Assembly (NCBI RefSeq): GCF_023515995.1
Contig: NZ_CP097320.1
Coordinates: forward strand, 1,612,001-1,676,000
DNA from: Candidatus Mycobacterium methanotrophicum
GTDB lineage: Bacteria; Actinomycetota; Actinomycetes; Mycobacteriales; Mycobacteriaceae
Length of the DNA stretch: 64,000 bases
Reading direction: 5' to 3'
A model generated the notes under the pieces. The model was not told the origin of the DNA. It saw only the letters and a program-made list of their open reading frames with translations, and did no database searches. This document shows, one piece after another, positions 45,921 to 54,767 of the stretch. Made by a program: the position numbers and the translations under genes. How positions within the stretch are numbered: position 1 is the stretch's first letter; every line of letters begins with the position of its first letter.

Positions 45921-46549
45921 TCCGCCCGGTTACGGCGCGACCGCCAAGACCGCAGCGGCGTGACGTTCCCGTTTTTTAAGCCGCCTTCTTCGTAGTTGTC
46001 CTCGAGTACCTCGGCGATCCCGCCCGCGGTCAGGGCCGATTCCAGCGCCTTGTCCTGGCTGCGGCCGAACTCGTCGGGGAACACCCAGCGCCGGAACGCC
46101 CAGAAGCGGAACACCATCTGCAGCAGATTGCCGATGACGTAGGCGGAGATGAAGTCGGCAACGTTTTCCGCGGTCAATGACACCATCGGTACCCGCAGCT
46201 GCAAGACGTAGCTGGAGACCCACAGCGGCGCCATGCTCAGCAGCACGCCCACGCCGCTGAAGGCAAAGAACAGCAGCGCCTCGTGGTGGCGCTCCCGGCC
46301 GCCGCGATCCCGAAAGCTCCACTCCCTGTTCAAGATGTAGGACGCGATTACCGCGACGATGCCGGAGATGACCTTGGCGGTTACCGGCTTGGGCTCCAAA
46401 ATCGTCAGCTTGAGGGTGTAGAAGATCGCCGAGTCGATCAGGAAGGTGGTCCCGCCGACGATAGCGAACTTGATCAGTTCGTGATGGCGTTCGGCGTAGG
46501 GACGGACCGGCCGCGGTAACCGTGCGATCGTGGCATCGGCGAAGGACAC
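45875..46549 (-). CDS. GtrA-family membrane protein
   Basis: 224-aa GtrA-like protein with four transmembrane helices, homologue of Rv3277. FAIVGGTTFLIDSAIFYTL opens the domain, and YILNREWSFRDR lies between helices 2 and 3. GtrA proteins are linked to flipping or transfer of undecaprenyl-linked sugars. The start at GTG 46549 was chosen by similarity to the M. tuberculosis N-terminus; a GTG at 46603 is possible. The C-terminus overlaps the convergent PH-domain gene. Confidence 0.87.
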   Translation of the reverse strand: MSFADATIARLPRPVRPYAERHHELIKFAIVGGTTFLIDSAIFYTLKLTILEPKPVTAKVISGIVAVIASYILNREWSFRDRGGRERHHEALLFFAFSGVGVLLSMAPLWVSSYVLQLRVPMVSLTAENVADFISAYVIGNLLQMVFRFWAFRRWVFPDEFGRSQDKALESALTAGGIAEVLEDNYEEGGLKNGNVTPLRSWRSRRNRADQLGDASDPRVSKTS

Positions 46550-46645
46550 AATGTCGCAGTCTACGTACTGCCGGTCAGGCACGCCCAGCGACGGTGTCGC
46601 CACCGGTAAACACCCCGTTCAAGGGCCTTGCGCGGCCATGACACC

Positions 46646-47857
46646 ATGATTGCCGTGACGAGTACCCCCACCGCCGCGCCGCTCGTCGCGATGATCGGCG
46701 GCGGCCAGCTCGCCCGGATGACCCATCAGGCCGCGATCGCGCTGGGGCAGAGCCTGCGGGTGCTAGCCGCCGACGCCGACGACCCTGCAGCTCAAGTCAG
46801 CCCGGATGTGGTGATTGGCTCGCACACCAACCTCGACGATCTGCGCCGGGTCGCCGCCGGCGCCGACGCGCTGACGTTCGACCACGAACACGTCCCCACC
46901 GAGCTGCTCGAGAAGCTGGTCGCCGAGGGCGTCAATGTGGCGCCGCCGCCGGAGGCGCTGGTGCACGCCCAGGACAAACTCGCCATGCGGCGACGGCTGG
47001 AGGCGCTGGGTGCCCCGGTGCCGCGGTATGCGGCGGTGGACGACGTCGATGCCGTCGACGCGTTCGCCGCGCGAACCGATGGGCCGATCGTGGTCAAGGC
47101 CGTTCGCGGCGGCTACGACGGTCGTGGGGTGCGGATGGCAGCCGACGTGGCGCAGGCCCGCGAAATCGCGGGGGAGTATCTGGACGCGCAAGTGCCGGTG
47201 TTGGTCGAAGAGCGCGTCGTGATGCGCCGCGAGCTCTCGGCAATGGTGGCGCGGTCGCCATTCGGGCAGGGCGCCGCCTGGCCGGTGGTCCAGACAGTGC
47301 AGCGCGACGGCATATGTGTGGTGGTGATCGCGCCGGCGCCGGCGCTGAGCGACGACGTCGGCGCCGAGGCCCAGCATCTGGCGCTGCGATTGGCGGCCGA
47401 ACTCGGCGTGGTCGGCGTGCTGGCCGTCGAACTGTTCGAGACGGTCGATGGGCGGCTGTTGGTCAATGAACTGGCGATGCGGCCGCACAATTCCGGGCAC
47501 TGGACCATGGATGGGGCGCGGACCAGCCAGTTCGAGCAGCATCTGCGCGCGGTCCTCGATTACCCGCTTGGCGATACCGACGCCACGGCGCCGGTGACGG
47601 TGATGGCCAATGTGCTGGGGGCTGCGCAAACGCCGACGATGACGGTCGACGAGCGGTTGCACCATCTGTTCGCCCGGATGCCCGATGCACGGGTTCACCT
47701 CTACGGCAAGGGTGAACGGCCGGGCCGCAAGATCGGCCACGTCAACTTCCTCGGCGATGATGTCGCGCAGCTGGCGAAGCTGCGCGAGCGCGCCGAGCTG
47801 GCGGCAGACTGGTTATCGCGTGGGCAGTGGACAGACGGATGGGATCCACATGACTAG
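46646..47857 (+). CDS. purK: N5-carboxyaminoimidazole ribonucleotide synthase PurK
   Basis: 403-aa ATP-grasp enzyme making N5-CAIR from AIR, bicarbonate and ATP. The N-terminal PLVAMIGGGQLARM, ATP-grasp VKAVRGGYDGRGV and NELAMRPHNSGHWT are diagnostic. ATG at 46646 was chosen. The stop TAG (47855-47857) lies inside the first 53-bp repeat, so purK runs eight bases into the minigene array that leads to purE. Confidence 0.94.
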   Translation: MIAVTSTPTAAPLVAMIGGGQLARMTHQAAIALGQSLRVLAADADDPAAQVSPDVVIGSHTNLDDLRRVAAGADALTFDHEHVPTELLEKLVAEGVNVAPPPEALVHAQDKLAMRRRLEALGAPVPRYAAVDDVDAVDAFAARTDGPIVVKAVRGGYDGRGVRMAADVAQAREIAGEYLDAQVPVLVEERVVMRRELSAMVARSPFGQGAAWPVVQTVQRDGICVVVIAPAPALSDDVGAEAQHLALRLAAELGVVGVLAVELFETVDGRLLVNELAMRPHNSGHWTMDGARTSQFEQHLRAVLDYPLGDTDATAPVTVMANVLGAAQTPTMTVDERLHHLFARMPDARVHLYGKGERPGRKIGHVNFLGDDVAQLAKLRERAELAADWLSRGQWTDGWDPHD

Positions 47858-48273
47858 CGCCGGCGACGATGCAGAGCGCAGCGATGAGGAGGAGTGGCGC
47901 ACATGACTCGCGCCGGCGACGATGCAGAGCGCAGCGATGAGGAGGAGTGGCGCACATGACTCGCGCCGGCGACGATGCAGAGCGCAGCGATGAGGAGGAG
48001 TGGCGCACATGACTCGCGCCGGCGACGATGCAGAGCGCAGCGATGAGGAGGAGTGGCGCACATGACTCGCGCCGGCGACGATGCAGAGCGCAGCGATGAG
48101 GAGGAGTGGCGCACATGACTCGCGCCGGCGACGATGCAGAGCGCAGCGATGAGGAGGAGTGGCGCACATGACTCGCGCCGGCGACGATGCAGAGCGCAGC
48201 GATGAGGAGGAGTGGCGCACATGACTCGCGCCGGCGACGATGCAGAGCGCAGCGATGAGGAGGAGTGGCGCAC
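47850..48273 (+). repeat. Eight tandem 53-bp MIRU-type units between purK and purE
   Basis: ATGs at 47850, 47903, 47956, 48009, 48062, 48115, 48168 and 48221 start units of exactly 53 bp; 48274 is the purE start. All copies are identical except one base in unit 1 that makes the purK TAG. Each unit has GAGGAGGAG, then ATG 9-10 nt later, and encodes [18 protein letters not shown] (unit 1: MTS...). Each minigene TGA overlaps the next ATG as ATGA, so nine starts in a row are coupled. The length is not a multiple of three, so each copy re-enters the same small frame. This is a likely variable-number (VNTR) locus. Confidence 0.95.
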
Positions 48274-48789
48274 ATGACTCGCGTCCCCCGCGTCGGGGTG
48301 ATCATGGGCAGCGACAGCGATTGGTCGGTGATGGCCGAGGCTGCCGACGCACTGGCCGAGTTCGACGTTGCCTATGAGCTCTCTGTGGTGTCGGCACACC
48401 GCACGCCGCAGCGGATGCTCGACTACGCCCAAGGAGCCGCCGGCCGGGGTATCGAGGTGATCATCGCCGGCGCCGGTGGCGCGGCTCATCTGCCCGGCAT
48501 GGTGGCCTCGGCGACGCCGCTGCCGGTCATCGGCGTCCCAGTGCCGCTGGCGCGGCTCGATGGTCTGGACTCGCTGCTGTCGATCGCGCAGATGCCGGCC
48601 GGGGTGCCGGTGGCGACCGTATCGATCGGGGGCGCGCGCAACGCGGGCCTGCTGGCTGTGCGCATATTGGCGGTTTCGGATCCGGCACTGCGGGGCCGGA
48701 TCGTCAAGTTTCAGGACCGGCTCGCCGAGTCGGTGCTGACTAAGGATGCGGCGCTGAAAAAGCGCCAGGGTAAAGTTACCGGCCAGTAG
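48274..48789 (+). CDS. purE: N5-CAIR mutase PurE
   Basis: 171-aa class-I PurE converting N5-CAIR to CAIR. The active-site motif IMGSDSDW, with SAHRTPQRM and [11 protein letters not shown], is intact. The ATG at 48274 is preceded by AGGAGGAG from the last repeat. Its start overlaps the TGA of the eighth minigene. Translation therefore probably depends on re-initiation along the repeat chain or on direct loading at the last ribosome site. Confidence 0.95.
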   Translation: MTRVPRVGVIMGSDSDWSVMAEAADALAEFDVAYELSVVSAHRTPQRMLDYAQGAAGRGIEVIIAGAGGAAHLPGMVASATPLPVIGVPVPLARLDGLDSLLSIAQMPAGVPVATVSIGGARNAGLLAVRILAVSDPALRGRIVKFQDRLAESVLTKDAALKKRQGKVTGQ

Positions 48790-48830
48790 CCCGGCGACGA
48801 TGCGGACCGGGTGCGGCCCGCTGAGGGGCC
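48790..48830 (+). repeat. Degenerate MIRU-like fragment after purE
   Basis: CCGGCGACGATGCGGACCGG directly follows the purE stop, then GTGCGGCCCGCTGAGG. The first part matches the start of the MIRU units; the second matches the right side of the stem-loop at 3423-3448. No coupled frame is formed; fadE25 has its own GAAGGAGG. Confidence 0.5.
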
Positions 48831-48865
48831 GGACAAATTGGCACAGTGCCGAAGGAGGCTTCAGG

Positions 48866-50035
48866 ATGGCTCAGTGGACCGGCGATCCGTCGTTTGACGT
48901 GTACAAGTTGCCGGAGGAGCACGACGAGCTGCGGGTGGCGATCCGCGCGCTAGCCGAAAGGGAAATCGCTCCCTACGCTGCCGAGGTGGACGAGCAGTCC
49001 CGGTTTCCGCAGGAGGCGCTGGCGGCGCTGAACGCGTCCGGTTTCAACGCCGTCCACATACCCGAGGAGTACGGCGGTCAGGGCGCGGACTCGGTCGCGG
49101 CCTGCATCGTGATCGAGGAGGTGGCTCGGGTCGACGCCTCTGCCTCGTTGATCCCCGCGGTGAACAAGCTAGGCACCATGGGCCTGATCCTGCGGGGTTC
49201 AGAGGAGCTGAAGAAACAGGTGCTGCCCGCACTGGCCACCGACGGTGCGCTGGCCTCGTATGCGCTTTCTGAACGAGAGGCCGGCAGCGACGCGGCCTCG
49301 ATGCGGACTCGGGCCAAGGCCGACGGCGACGACTGGATCCTCAATGGCACCAAGTGCTGGATCACCAACGGCGGCAAGTCCACCTGGTACACCGTGATGG
49401 CGGTCACCGACCCGGACAAGGGCGCCAACGGGATCTCGGCGTTCATGGTGCACAAGGACGACGAGGGATTCGGCGTCGGCCCCAAGGAAAAGAAGATGGG
49501 CATCAAGGGCTCACCGACCACTGAGCTGTACTTCGAGAACTGCCGCATCCCGGGCGATCGGATCATCGGCGAGCCCGGCACCGGGTTCAAGACCGCACTG
49601 CAGACCCTCGACCACACGCGGCCCACGGTCGGTGCCCAGGCAGTGGGCATCGCGCAGGGCGCGGTGGACGCGGCGGTCGCTTATACCAAGGACCGCAAGC
49701 AGTTCGGCAAATCGATCTCGGAGTTCCAGGGCGTGCAGTTCGAGCTGGCCGACATGGCGATGAAAGTCGAAGCGGCCCGGCTGATGGTGTACAGCGCCGC
49801 TGCTCGCGCCGAACGCGGCGAGCCGAATCTCGGATTCATTTCCGCCGCTGCAAAGTGCTTCGCCTCCGACACCGCCATGGACGTGACCGAGGCGGCCGTG
49901 CAGCTGTTCGGCGGCGCCGGGTACACCACCGACTTCCCCGTCGAGCGGATGATGCGCGACGCCAAGATCACCCAGATTTACGAGGGCACCAACCAGATTC
50001 AGCGCGTGGTGATGTCGCGGGCGCTGCTGCGCTGA
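48866..50035 (+). CDS. fadE25: Acyl-CoA dehydrogenase FadE25
   Basis: 389-aa short/medium-chain acyl-CoA dehydrogenase. FAD and substrate motifs YALSEREAGSD, WITNGGKS and the catalytic Glu in IYEGTNQIQRVVMSR are intact. GAAGGAGG seven bases before ATG 48866 decides the start. It is the last gene of the purK-purE-fadE25 unit and is the border of the accessory region that follows. Confidence 0.94.
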   Translation: MAQWTGDPSFDVYKLPEEHDELRVAIRALAEREIAPYAAEVDEQSRFPQEALAALNASGFNAVHIPEEYGGQGADSVAACIVIEEVARVDASASLIPAVNKLGTMGLILRGSEELKKQVLPALATDGALASYALSEREAGSDAASMRTRAKADGDDWILNGTKCWITNGGKSTWYTVMAVTDPDKGANGISAFMVHKDDEGFGVGPKEKKMGIKGSPTTELYFENCRIPGDRIIGEPGTGFKTALQTLDHTRPTVGAQAVGIAQGAVDAAVAYTKDRKQFGKSISEFQGVQFELADMAMKVEAARLMVYSAAARAERGEPNLGFISAAAKCFASDTAMDVTEAAVQLFGGAGYTTDFPVERMMRDAKITQIYEGTNQIQRVVMSRALLR

Positions 50036-50128
50036 CTGGCGTTGCGCTCGGCCATGATTCGCCGACGGGGATCGGCGCTCTTTTCTCTTTGTGCCGTAAC
50101 GTCCTGCCGGCGAGGTCGGACCGTGGTG

Positions 50129-50467
50129 TTAGACGCCGACAATCGTCAGGAGCTGTTCGATTCCTCGGAAGTCGTTGACGTTGCGCGTGTAGAGGGGGAG
50201 CTCGGCGGCCAGCGAAGTCGCGGCGATCAAGACGTCGACGGCGCGGGGGCGGGGCGCCCTGCGCCCGGTTGCGACGATCGCTGTGTAGATGCGCCCATAG
50301 GCTCGGGCGGAGCCGTCATCGAACGGCAGCGTGTCGAAGGTGAGCGGGGAAAGTTCCCCGACCGGGACTCCATTTCTGGTCACGACGAAGGACTCGCCGT
50401 GGTCAAGCTGCCGCATGATTTCGCCACTGTTGTTGCGAAGCTCGCGCTGGCTGATCTCTCGGGCCAT
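50129..50467 (-). pseudogene. Chimeric remnant: Phd/VapB-type antitoxin N-terminus fused to VapC PIN C-terminus
   Basis: One frame of 112 aa starts with a Phd/YefM antitoxin head (MAREISQRELRNNSGEIMRQ, then LDHGESFVVTRNGVPVGEL). After about residue 45 it changes to the tail of a PIN toxin (LPFDDGSARAYGRIY, DVLIAATSLAAELPLYTRNVNDF). The antitoxin C-terminus and the first half of the toxin, including its first acidic residues, are missing. A deletion of several hundred bases must have joined the two genes. A palindromic operator survives upstream. An RNase function is unlikely. Confidence 0.8.
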
Positions 50468-50476
50468 GCCCAAGCT

Positions 50477-50492
50477 GTAGCATGTGTGCTAC
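50477..50492. promoter_or_regulatory. Palindrome upstream of the toxin-antitoxin remnant
   Basis: GTAGCA (50477-50482), TGTG, TGCTAC (50487-50492): a perfect 6-bp-arm palindrome ten bases before the antitoxin ATG. It fits an autoregulatory operator of a Phd/VapB antitoxin. Confidence 0.65.
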
Positions 50493-50545
50493 GCCTACGT
50501 GCCGCGTGCGGAGCGAACAAGACCGCGCGCGAGAAGGAAACCCGT

Positions 50546-51733
50546 CTAGCGCTCGGCGATTGTCGCCGTACCGGGGAGGACGTCATCGTTGTGCTCGCCG
50601 ACCTTCGGCGGGGGCTCGGTAGCAACCGCCGTGAAGGTGGAGTAGCGGGCCGGCGTACGGACCACGGTGACGGCGTCGCCGCCGCTGCCGACCTCAAGCG
50701 CGAGGTCGTTCTCGGCGAAAAGCGGGGTCTCCACGACCTGCTTCCACGTGTACGGCAGGCAAGCCATTACTCCATTGCTGCGCAACAATTTAACCCACTC
50801 GTCGGCAGATTTGGTGGTCAGCGTGGACTCCAGCTCGTCGGTTAACTCGGCGTAGTTGATCGCCCGCGAACGCTGGTCGGCGAACCGCTCGTCGGCGAAA
50901 AGATCCGGGCGGTCAATGGTCTGGCACAAGAGCTCCCAATGCTTAGGGATGTACGCGCTGATGACGACATACCCATCGGCGGCGCGGAACGCATCTGACG
51001 GTTGGGTGGCGAATCCAACTCCTCTGCGCCGCTCAGCTTTTGGCGTCGATGAAGGCGGCGCGGTCGGCCGGTTCAAGTGCATGGTGAGCTGGTTGGCCTG
51101 CAGCGACGCCGCGACGTCGTACATCGCAACGCGGACGGTGTCGGGCACTGCGTGCCGCTCGCGATTGAGCAGCGCGGCCAGAACCGCTTGGGCCAGCACG
51201 TGCCCGGTGGCGTTGTCGACAAGCTGGAACGGGATGATCTGAGGCTTACCGTCCGGTGTGCGCATCCCCGTGGTCATGCCGGCCTCGGCTGCGACCATGA
51301 GGTCTACCCCCGGCCGGTCACCGTTTGGGCCGTTGCCACCGAACGCCGACACGCGGGCATAGATCAGTTTGGGATTGCGTGAGTGTAAGTCATTGGGGCC
51401 CAGGCCAAGTCTTTCCATCACGCCCGGGCGGAAGCCCTCCAGGATGACATCAGCGGTGTCGGTGAGTCGCATGACTTGCTGTTTGCCCAGCTCGGTCGTC
51501 AGATCGATGACCACCGATTTCTTGCCCCGGTTGTTGGGCAGGAAGTACGTCGCGAGCGGCGGACGGCCCGGCAGGACCGCGGTGATGCGGCGTGCGGCCT
51601 CTCCGCCGGGCGCCTCCACCTTGATGACCTCGGCGCCGAGGTCGGCGAGCACCTGTCCGGCCAGCGGCCCGGCGACGTTCTGGGTGAAATCGATCACCCG
51701 AAATCCGTCCAGGGGCTTGGGGCCGTCAGCCAT
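50546..51733 (-). CDS. Family III CoA-transferase
   Basis: 395-aa CaiB/BaiF-type CoA-transferase, homologue of Rv3272. The N-terminal VIDFTQNVAGPLAGQVLADLGAEVIKVE and LNNRGKKSVVIDL-type (here FLPNNRGKKS) motifs are typical; the catalytic Asp is in GDRPGVDLMVAAEAG. The substrate is not predictable. Its start overlaps the stop of the methyltransferase gene (TGATG), so they are co-translated. Confidence 0.9.
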   Translation of the reverse strand: MADGPKPLDGFRVIDFTQNVAGPLAGQVLADLGAEVIKVEAPGGEAARRITAVLPGRPPLATYFLPNNRGKKSVVIDLTTELGKQQVMRLTDTADVILEGFRPGVMERLGLGPNDLHSRNPKLIYARVSAFGGNGPNGDRPGVDLMVAAEAGMTTGMRTPDGKPQIIPFQLVDNATGHVLAQAVLAALLNRERHAVPDTVRVAMYDVAASLQANQLTMHLNRPTAPPSSTPKAERRRGVGFATQPSDAFRAADGYVVISAYIPKHWELLCQTIDRPDLFADERFADQRSRAINYAELTDELESTLTTKSADEWVKLLRSNGVMACLPYTWKQVVETPLFAENDLALEVGSGGDAVTVVRTPARYSTFTAVATEPPPKVGEHNDDVLPGTATIAER

Positions 51734-52644
51734 CAGTGTGTGTCCAAAGTTGCGGTGCAGTAGTAGCTTTCGGACTCATCGTCGTCACGCCGGGGCACGG
51801 GTAGGCTGGCGTCGGTCAATAGCTGGCTGGCGGGGGTCCGGGTGGTGTGCCAACCCTGTTCAGCCAAGTAGGTCGCGACGTCATGACGCTCGCCGCGGTA
51901 CCACAGATCGTCGATGTGGGCGTCTAGGCCGTGCTCGTACCACTTCTGCGTGGCGGCGTGCATGATCTGCGCTGAGTTCTCTGAGGTGAGAAAGATTTCC
52001 GCGACCAGTCGGCTGCCGTCAGCGCTGAGCGCGGTGATGTTGTCCAGCAAGCGGTCCTGGGCCTCGGGAGGGAGGAAAGCCAAGAGGCCCTCGGCGGTCC
52101 AGGCGGTGGGCCGCCCCGGATCGAAGCCGGTCTGCTGAAGCGCCGCGGGCCAGTCGTCGCGCAGGTCAATCGGCACGGCCCGCAGGTCGACCGTCGGCTC
52201 GGCGCTCAGTTCGGCCAACGTCCGCGTCTTGAATTCGATGACTTGCGGCTGGTCGATCTCGAATACCGTCATGTCCGTCGGCCAGGACAGTCGGTAGCCG
52301 CGGGCATCCAGGCCGGACGCCAAGATCACCGCCTGGCGGATGCCGGCCGCTGCCGCGTCAGCCGCGAACTGGTCGATGAAGCGGGTGCGCACCGCCAGCA
52401 GATCGGTCATCGGCTGCATCCCCCACGGGTGGTCGGGGATGTCGACGTCGGCCGAGTCGAGTTCGCCGGCCGCCCAGCGGGTGAAGAAGTCGACACCGAC
52501 CGCAGCTACCAGCGGTTGGGCGAACGGGTCGTCGATCACCGGATGCTCGGCAATGCTGGCACGGGCTCTGCCCGCGGCCACCATGGTCGCGGTTGCGCCC
52601 ACGCTGGTCGCCAGGTCCCAGGTGTCGTTGTCGGTACGTGGCAT
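51733..52644 (-). CDS. Mycobacterial LCM/TIGR00027-type SAM-dependent methyltransferase
   Basis: 303-aa member of the large mycobacterial putative methyltransferase family. [21 protein letters not shown] and the SAM-binding [16 protein letters not shown] are diagnostic, with [12 protein letters not shown] and [11 protein letters not shown] following. Substrates are not known for the family in general. It is coupled to the CoA-transferase gene, an unusual pairing. ATG at 52644. Confidence 0.9.
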   Translation of the reverse strand: MPRTDNDTWDLATSVGATATMVAAGRARASIAEHPVIDDPFAQPLVAAVGVDFFTRWAAGELDSADVDIPDHPWGMQPMTDLLAVRTRFIDQFAADAAAAGIRQAVILASGLDARGYRLSWPTDMTVFEIDQPQVIEFKTRTLAELSAEPTVDLRAVPIDLRDDWPAALQQTGFDPGRPTAWTAEGLLAFLPPEAQDRLLDNITALSADGSRLVAEIFLTSENSAQIMHAATQKWYEHGLDAHIDDLWYRGERHDVATYLAEQGWHTTRTPASQLLTDASLPVPRRDDDESESYYCTATLDTH

Positions 52645-52825
52645 CGTTTGGCCCTTCCGTGGCTGCGAGAAGTTACTTCAACCCAATCTAACGAGATGCT
52701 GTGACGTGCCGGCGAGTGGAGGGCGCGCCGCACAATCCCGTCGAGACTTAATCTGCTGCGCACCAGCCTGGCGTGTCTTCGCAGGCGTTTATGCGTCGCG
52801 GATCAATTGGCAGGCCACGTTGTAT

Positions 52826-52862
52826 GGCATCATGACAGCATCGCAATTGCTGCTATGATGCC
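52826..52862. promoter_or_regulatory. 15-bp-arm inverted repeat upstream of vapBC, candidate VapB operator
   Basis: GGCATCATGACAGCA (52826-52840) and TGCTGCTATGATGCC (52848-52862) match at 13 of 15 positions around a 7-bp spacer. The right arm ends three bases before the vapB ATG at 52866, where VapB/VapBC would block transcription. Confidence 0.85.
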
Positions 52863-52865
52863 AGC

Positions 52866-53123
52866 ATGCGGACCACGGTGACGCTCGATCCCGATGTGGT
52901 TGCCGCGCTGCAGCGGGTGGCACGCCAGCGGGGGACGTCTTTCAAGGCGGTGCTCAACGACGCGGTACGACGCGGGCTGGGCAGTGAACCAACCCGACGG
53001 CGTTATCGCACGCCGAGTCGTGACATGGGGATACGGCCAGAATTCGACGTCGATAAGGCAGTGGCCTTGGCCGCAGCCGACGAAGACGCGGAGATCGTGC
53101 GCAAACTCGCGCATCGCAAATGA
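52866..53123 (+). CDS. VapB-type ribbon-helix-helix antitoxin
   Basis: 85-aa antitoxin. RTTVTLDPDVVAALQRVARQRGTSFKAVLNDAVRRGL is a clear RHH DNA-binding domain. The acidic C-terminal part (FDVDKAVALAAADEDAEI) should wrap the toxin. Its stop overlaps the toxin ATG by four bases. An operator palindrome lies immediately upstream. Confidence 0.9.
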   Translation: MRTTVTLDPDVVAALQRVARQRGTSFKAVLNDAVRRGLGSEPTRRRYRTPSRDMGIRPEFDVDKAVALAAADEDAEIVRKLAHRK

Positions 53124-53548
53124 GGTTGCTGGACCTGAACATCCTCATCTACGCGATGGATGAGTCGTCGTCGCGTCACCAACGGGCGCGGGACTGGCTC
53201 GACGACACCCTGTCCGGTTCGGACACCGTCGCTTTCGCTTGGCAGGTACTCGTCGGTTTTGTGCGGCTAGCTACGCGCGCTGCAGTGTTTGCCCGGCCCC
53301 TCACGGTCGACGAGTCGTTCGACGTCGTCGACGGCTGGTTGGCGCAACCGTGCGTGACCGTCGTGCACCCAACCGATCGCCATGCGAATGTGCTCCGGGG
53401 GCTGCTTATTCCTCTTGGCGCAGCGGGAAATCTAACCAGCGATGCGCATCTTGCCGCCCTGGCCATCGAGCATGGCGCAGAATTGTGTTCCACCGACGTC
53501 GACTTCAGTCGATTTTCCGGCGTCCGATGGATCGATCCGCTCGGGTAG
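53120..53548 (+). CDS. VapC-type PIN-domain toxin
   Basis: 142-aa PIN ribonuclease with the expected acidic residues: Asp5 in LLDLNILIYA, a central acidic residue in the FDVVDGW region, Asp107 in LTSDAHLAALA, and Asp125/Asp127 in CSTDVDFSRF. It should be an active site-specific RNase neutralised by the VapB partner. It is translated by ATGA coupling with vapB. It resembles the mycobacterial VapC clade with a Leu-Asp-Leu-Asn start; the RNA target is unknown. Confidence 0.9.
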   Translation: MRLLDLNILIYAMDESSSRHQRARDWLDDTLSGSDTVAFAWQVLVGFVRLATRAAVFARPLTVDESFDVVDGWLAQPCVTVVHPTDRHANVLRGLLIPLGAAGNLTSDAHLAALAIEHGAELCSTDVDFSRFSGVRWIDPLG

Positions 53549-53554
53549 CTTCGG

Positions 53555-54334
53555 TTATATTGTTGCGCTTGCTGCACTTTCGCCCAGCCCCGCGCGCTCC
53601 ACGCTGAGCAGGCTTGCGGTGTGATGCTCTTCTCGGTAGGCTGTGTCGCCGCCGTTCAGCCCGAACAGCCGTTTGCTCCACAGCAGCCAAATGACCGCGA
53701 CGATGTTGACGACAAGCGCAATAAGTCGAAGAGCCGTGAGCTTTTCTGTTAGCTCGTACATTTCCAGCGGAAGAAAGACGCTGGTCGCGATCACCGCGAA
53801 GTACTCGCCCCACCGTCGCACCAACCACAACCCGACCGCTTCGATAAGTTCGATCACCGCGTAGGCGACAAGCCCGACGCCAATCCACGTCAACGTCGAG
53901 GACGACAGCGCGAATGCTTGCGCGATGTGGTGAATGATCTTGGAGTTTTGCGGATTAAACCCGATCTGCTTCGCCAACGGTTTGAGCAACGGCAGGTCTT
54001 GTTCGAACGCATGACGCAATCGCTCGCGTGACCCGGTGACCTTGAACACGCCGGCGGCTAGCAACAGAACGATCACAGCGCGAATCGCGCGTTCCACGGC
54101 CAGCGCCCGCATCAACGTCCGATCACGCAGCATTCGCCCCCGTGGGATCTCCGGCGCGGTATTGGCCGGGCCGCTGTCGCGAGGAGGGCCGACTACGAAC
54201 GTTTCGCAGCGCAAACAGCGCCACGCCTCCCCGGCGGGGGTATCGGCTTTCAAGCGCTGCCGAAGCTCGGGCTCGTCGGGAGCGAACGTCGCATGCCCGC
54301 GCAGTCCACAGGAGCGCAGCGCAAAATCCACCAT
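53555..54334 (-). CDS. DUF2127-family membrane protein
   Basis: 259-aa protein. An N-terminal cysteine-containing region (CRCLRCETF-like segment WRCLRCETFVVG) is followed by four transmembrane helices (about 82-100, 150-170, 180-198 and 205-222). The helix blocks HHIAQAFALSSSTLTWIGVGLVAYAVIE and WGEYFAVIATSVFLPLEMYEL are typical of DUF2127. Its function is unknown. It converges with vapC seven bases away. Confidence 0.85.
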   Translation of the reverse strand: MVDFALRSCGLRGHATFAPDEPELRQRLKADTPAGEAWRCLRCETFVVGPPRDSGPANTAPEIPRGRMLRDRTLMRALAVERAIRAVIVLLLAAGVFKVTGSRERLRHAFEQDLPLLKPLAKQIGFNPQNSKIIHHIAQAFALSSSTLTWIGVGLVAYAVIELIEAVGLWLVRRWGEYFAVIATSVFLPLEMYELTEKLTALRLIALVVNIVAVIWLLWSKRLFGLNGGDTAYREEHHTASLLSVERAGLGESAASATI

Positions 54335-54392
54335 AGGGGCACGTTAATGGCACTGCGCCGGGCTTCGTCGAGAGGGCTCGCGACAACCGTAA

Positions 54393-54758
<366 letters not shown>

Positions 54759-54767
54759 CATCGCTTG

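Noticed and set aside
47850..48273. CRISPR array
   Set aside because: The units are contiguous with no unique spacers, 53 bp long, and no cas genes lie nearby.
47742..48489. Long minus-strand repetitive open frames (proteins rich in [14 protein letters not shown] repeats) across the purK-purE array
   Set aside because: They are the reverse reading of the 53-bp DNA repeat. The array is explained by plus-strand MIRU units, and no ribosome site or known protein fits the minus strand.
53239..53607. Alternative 122-aa frame overlapping vapC
   Set aside because: Arginine-rich shadow of the PIN toxin frame, which has all acidic residues and is coupled to vapB.
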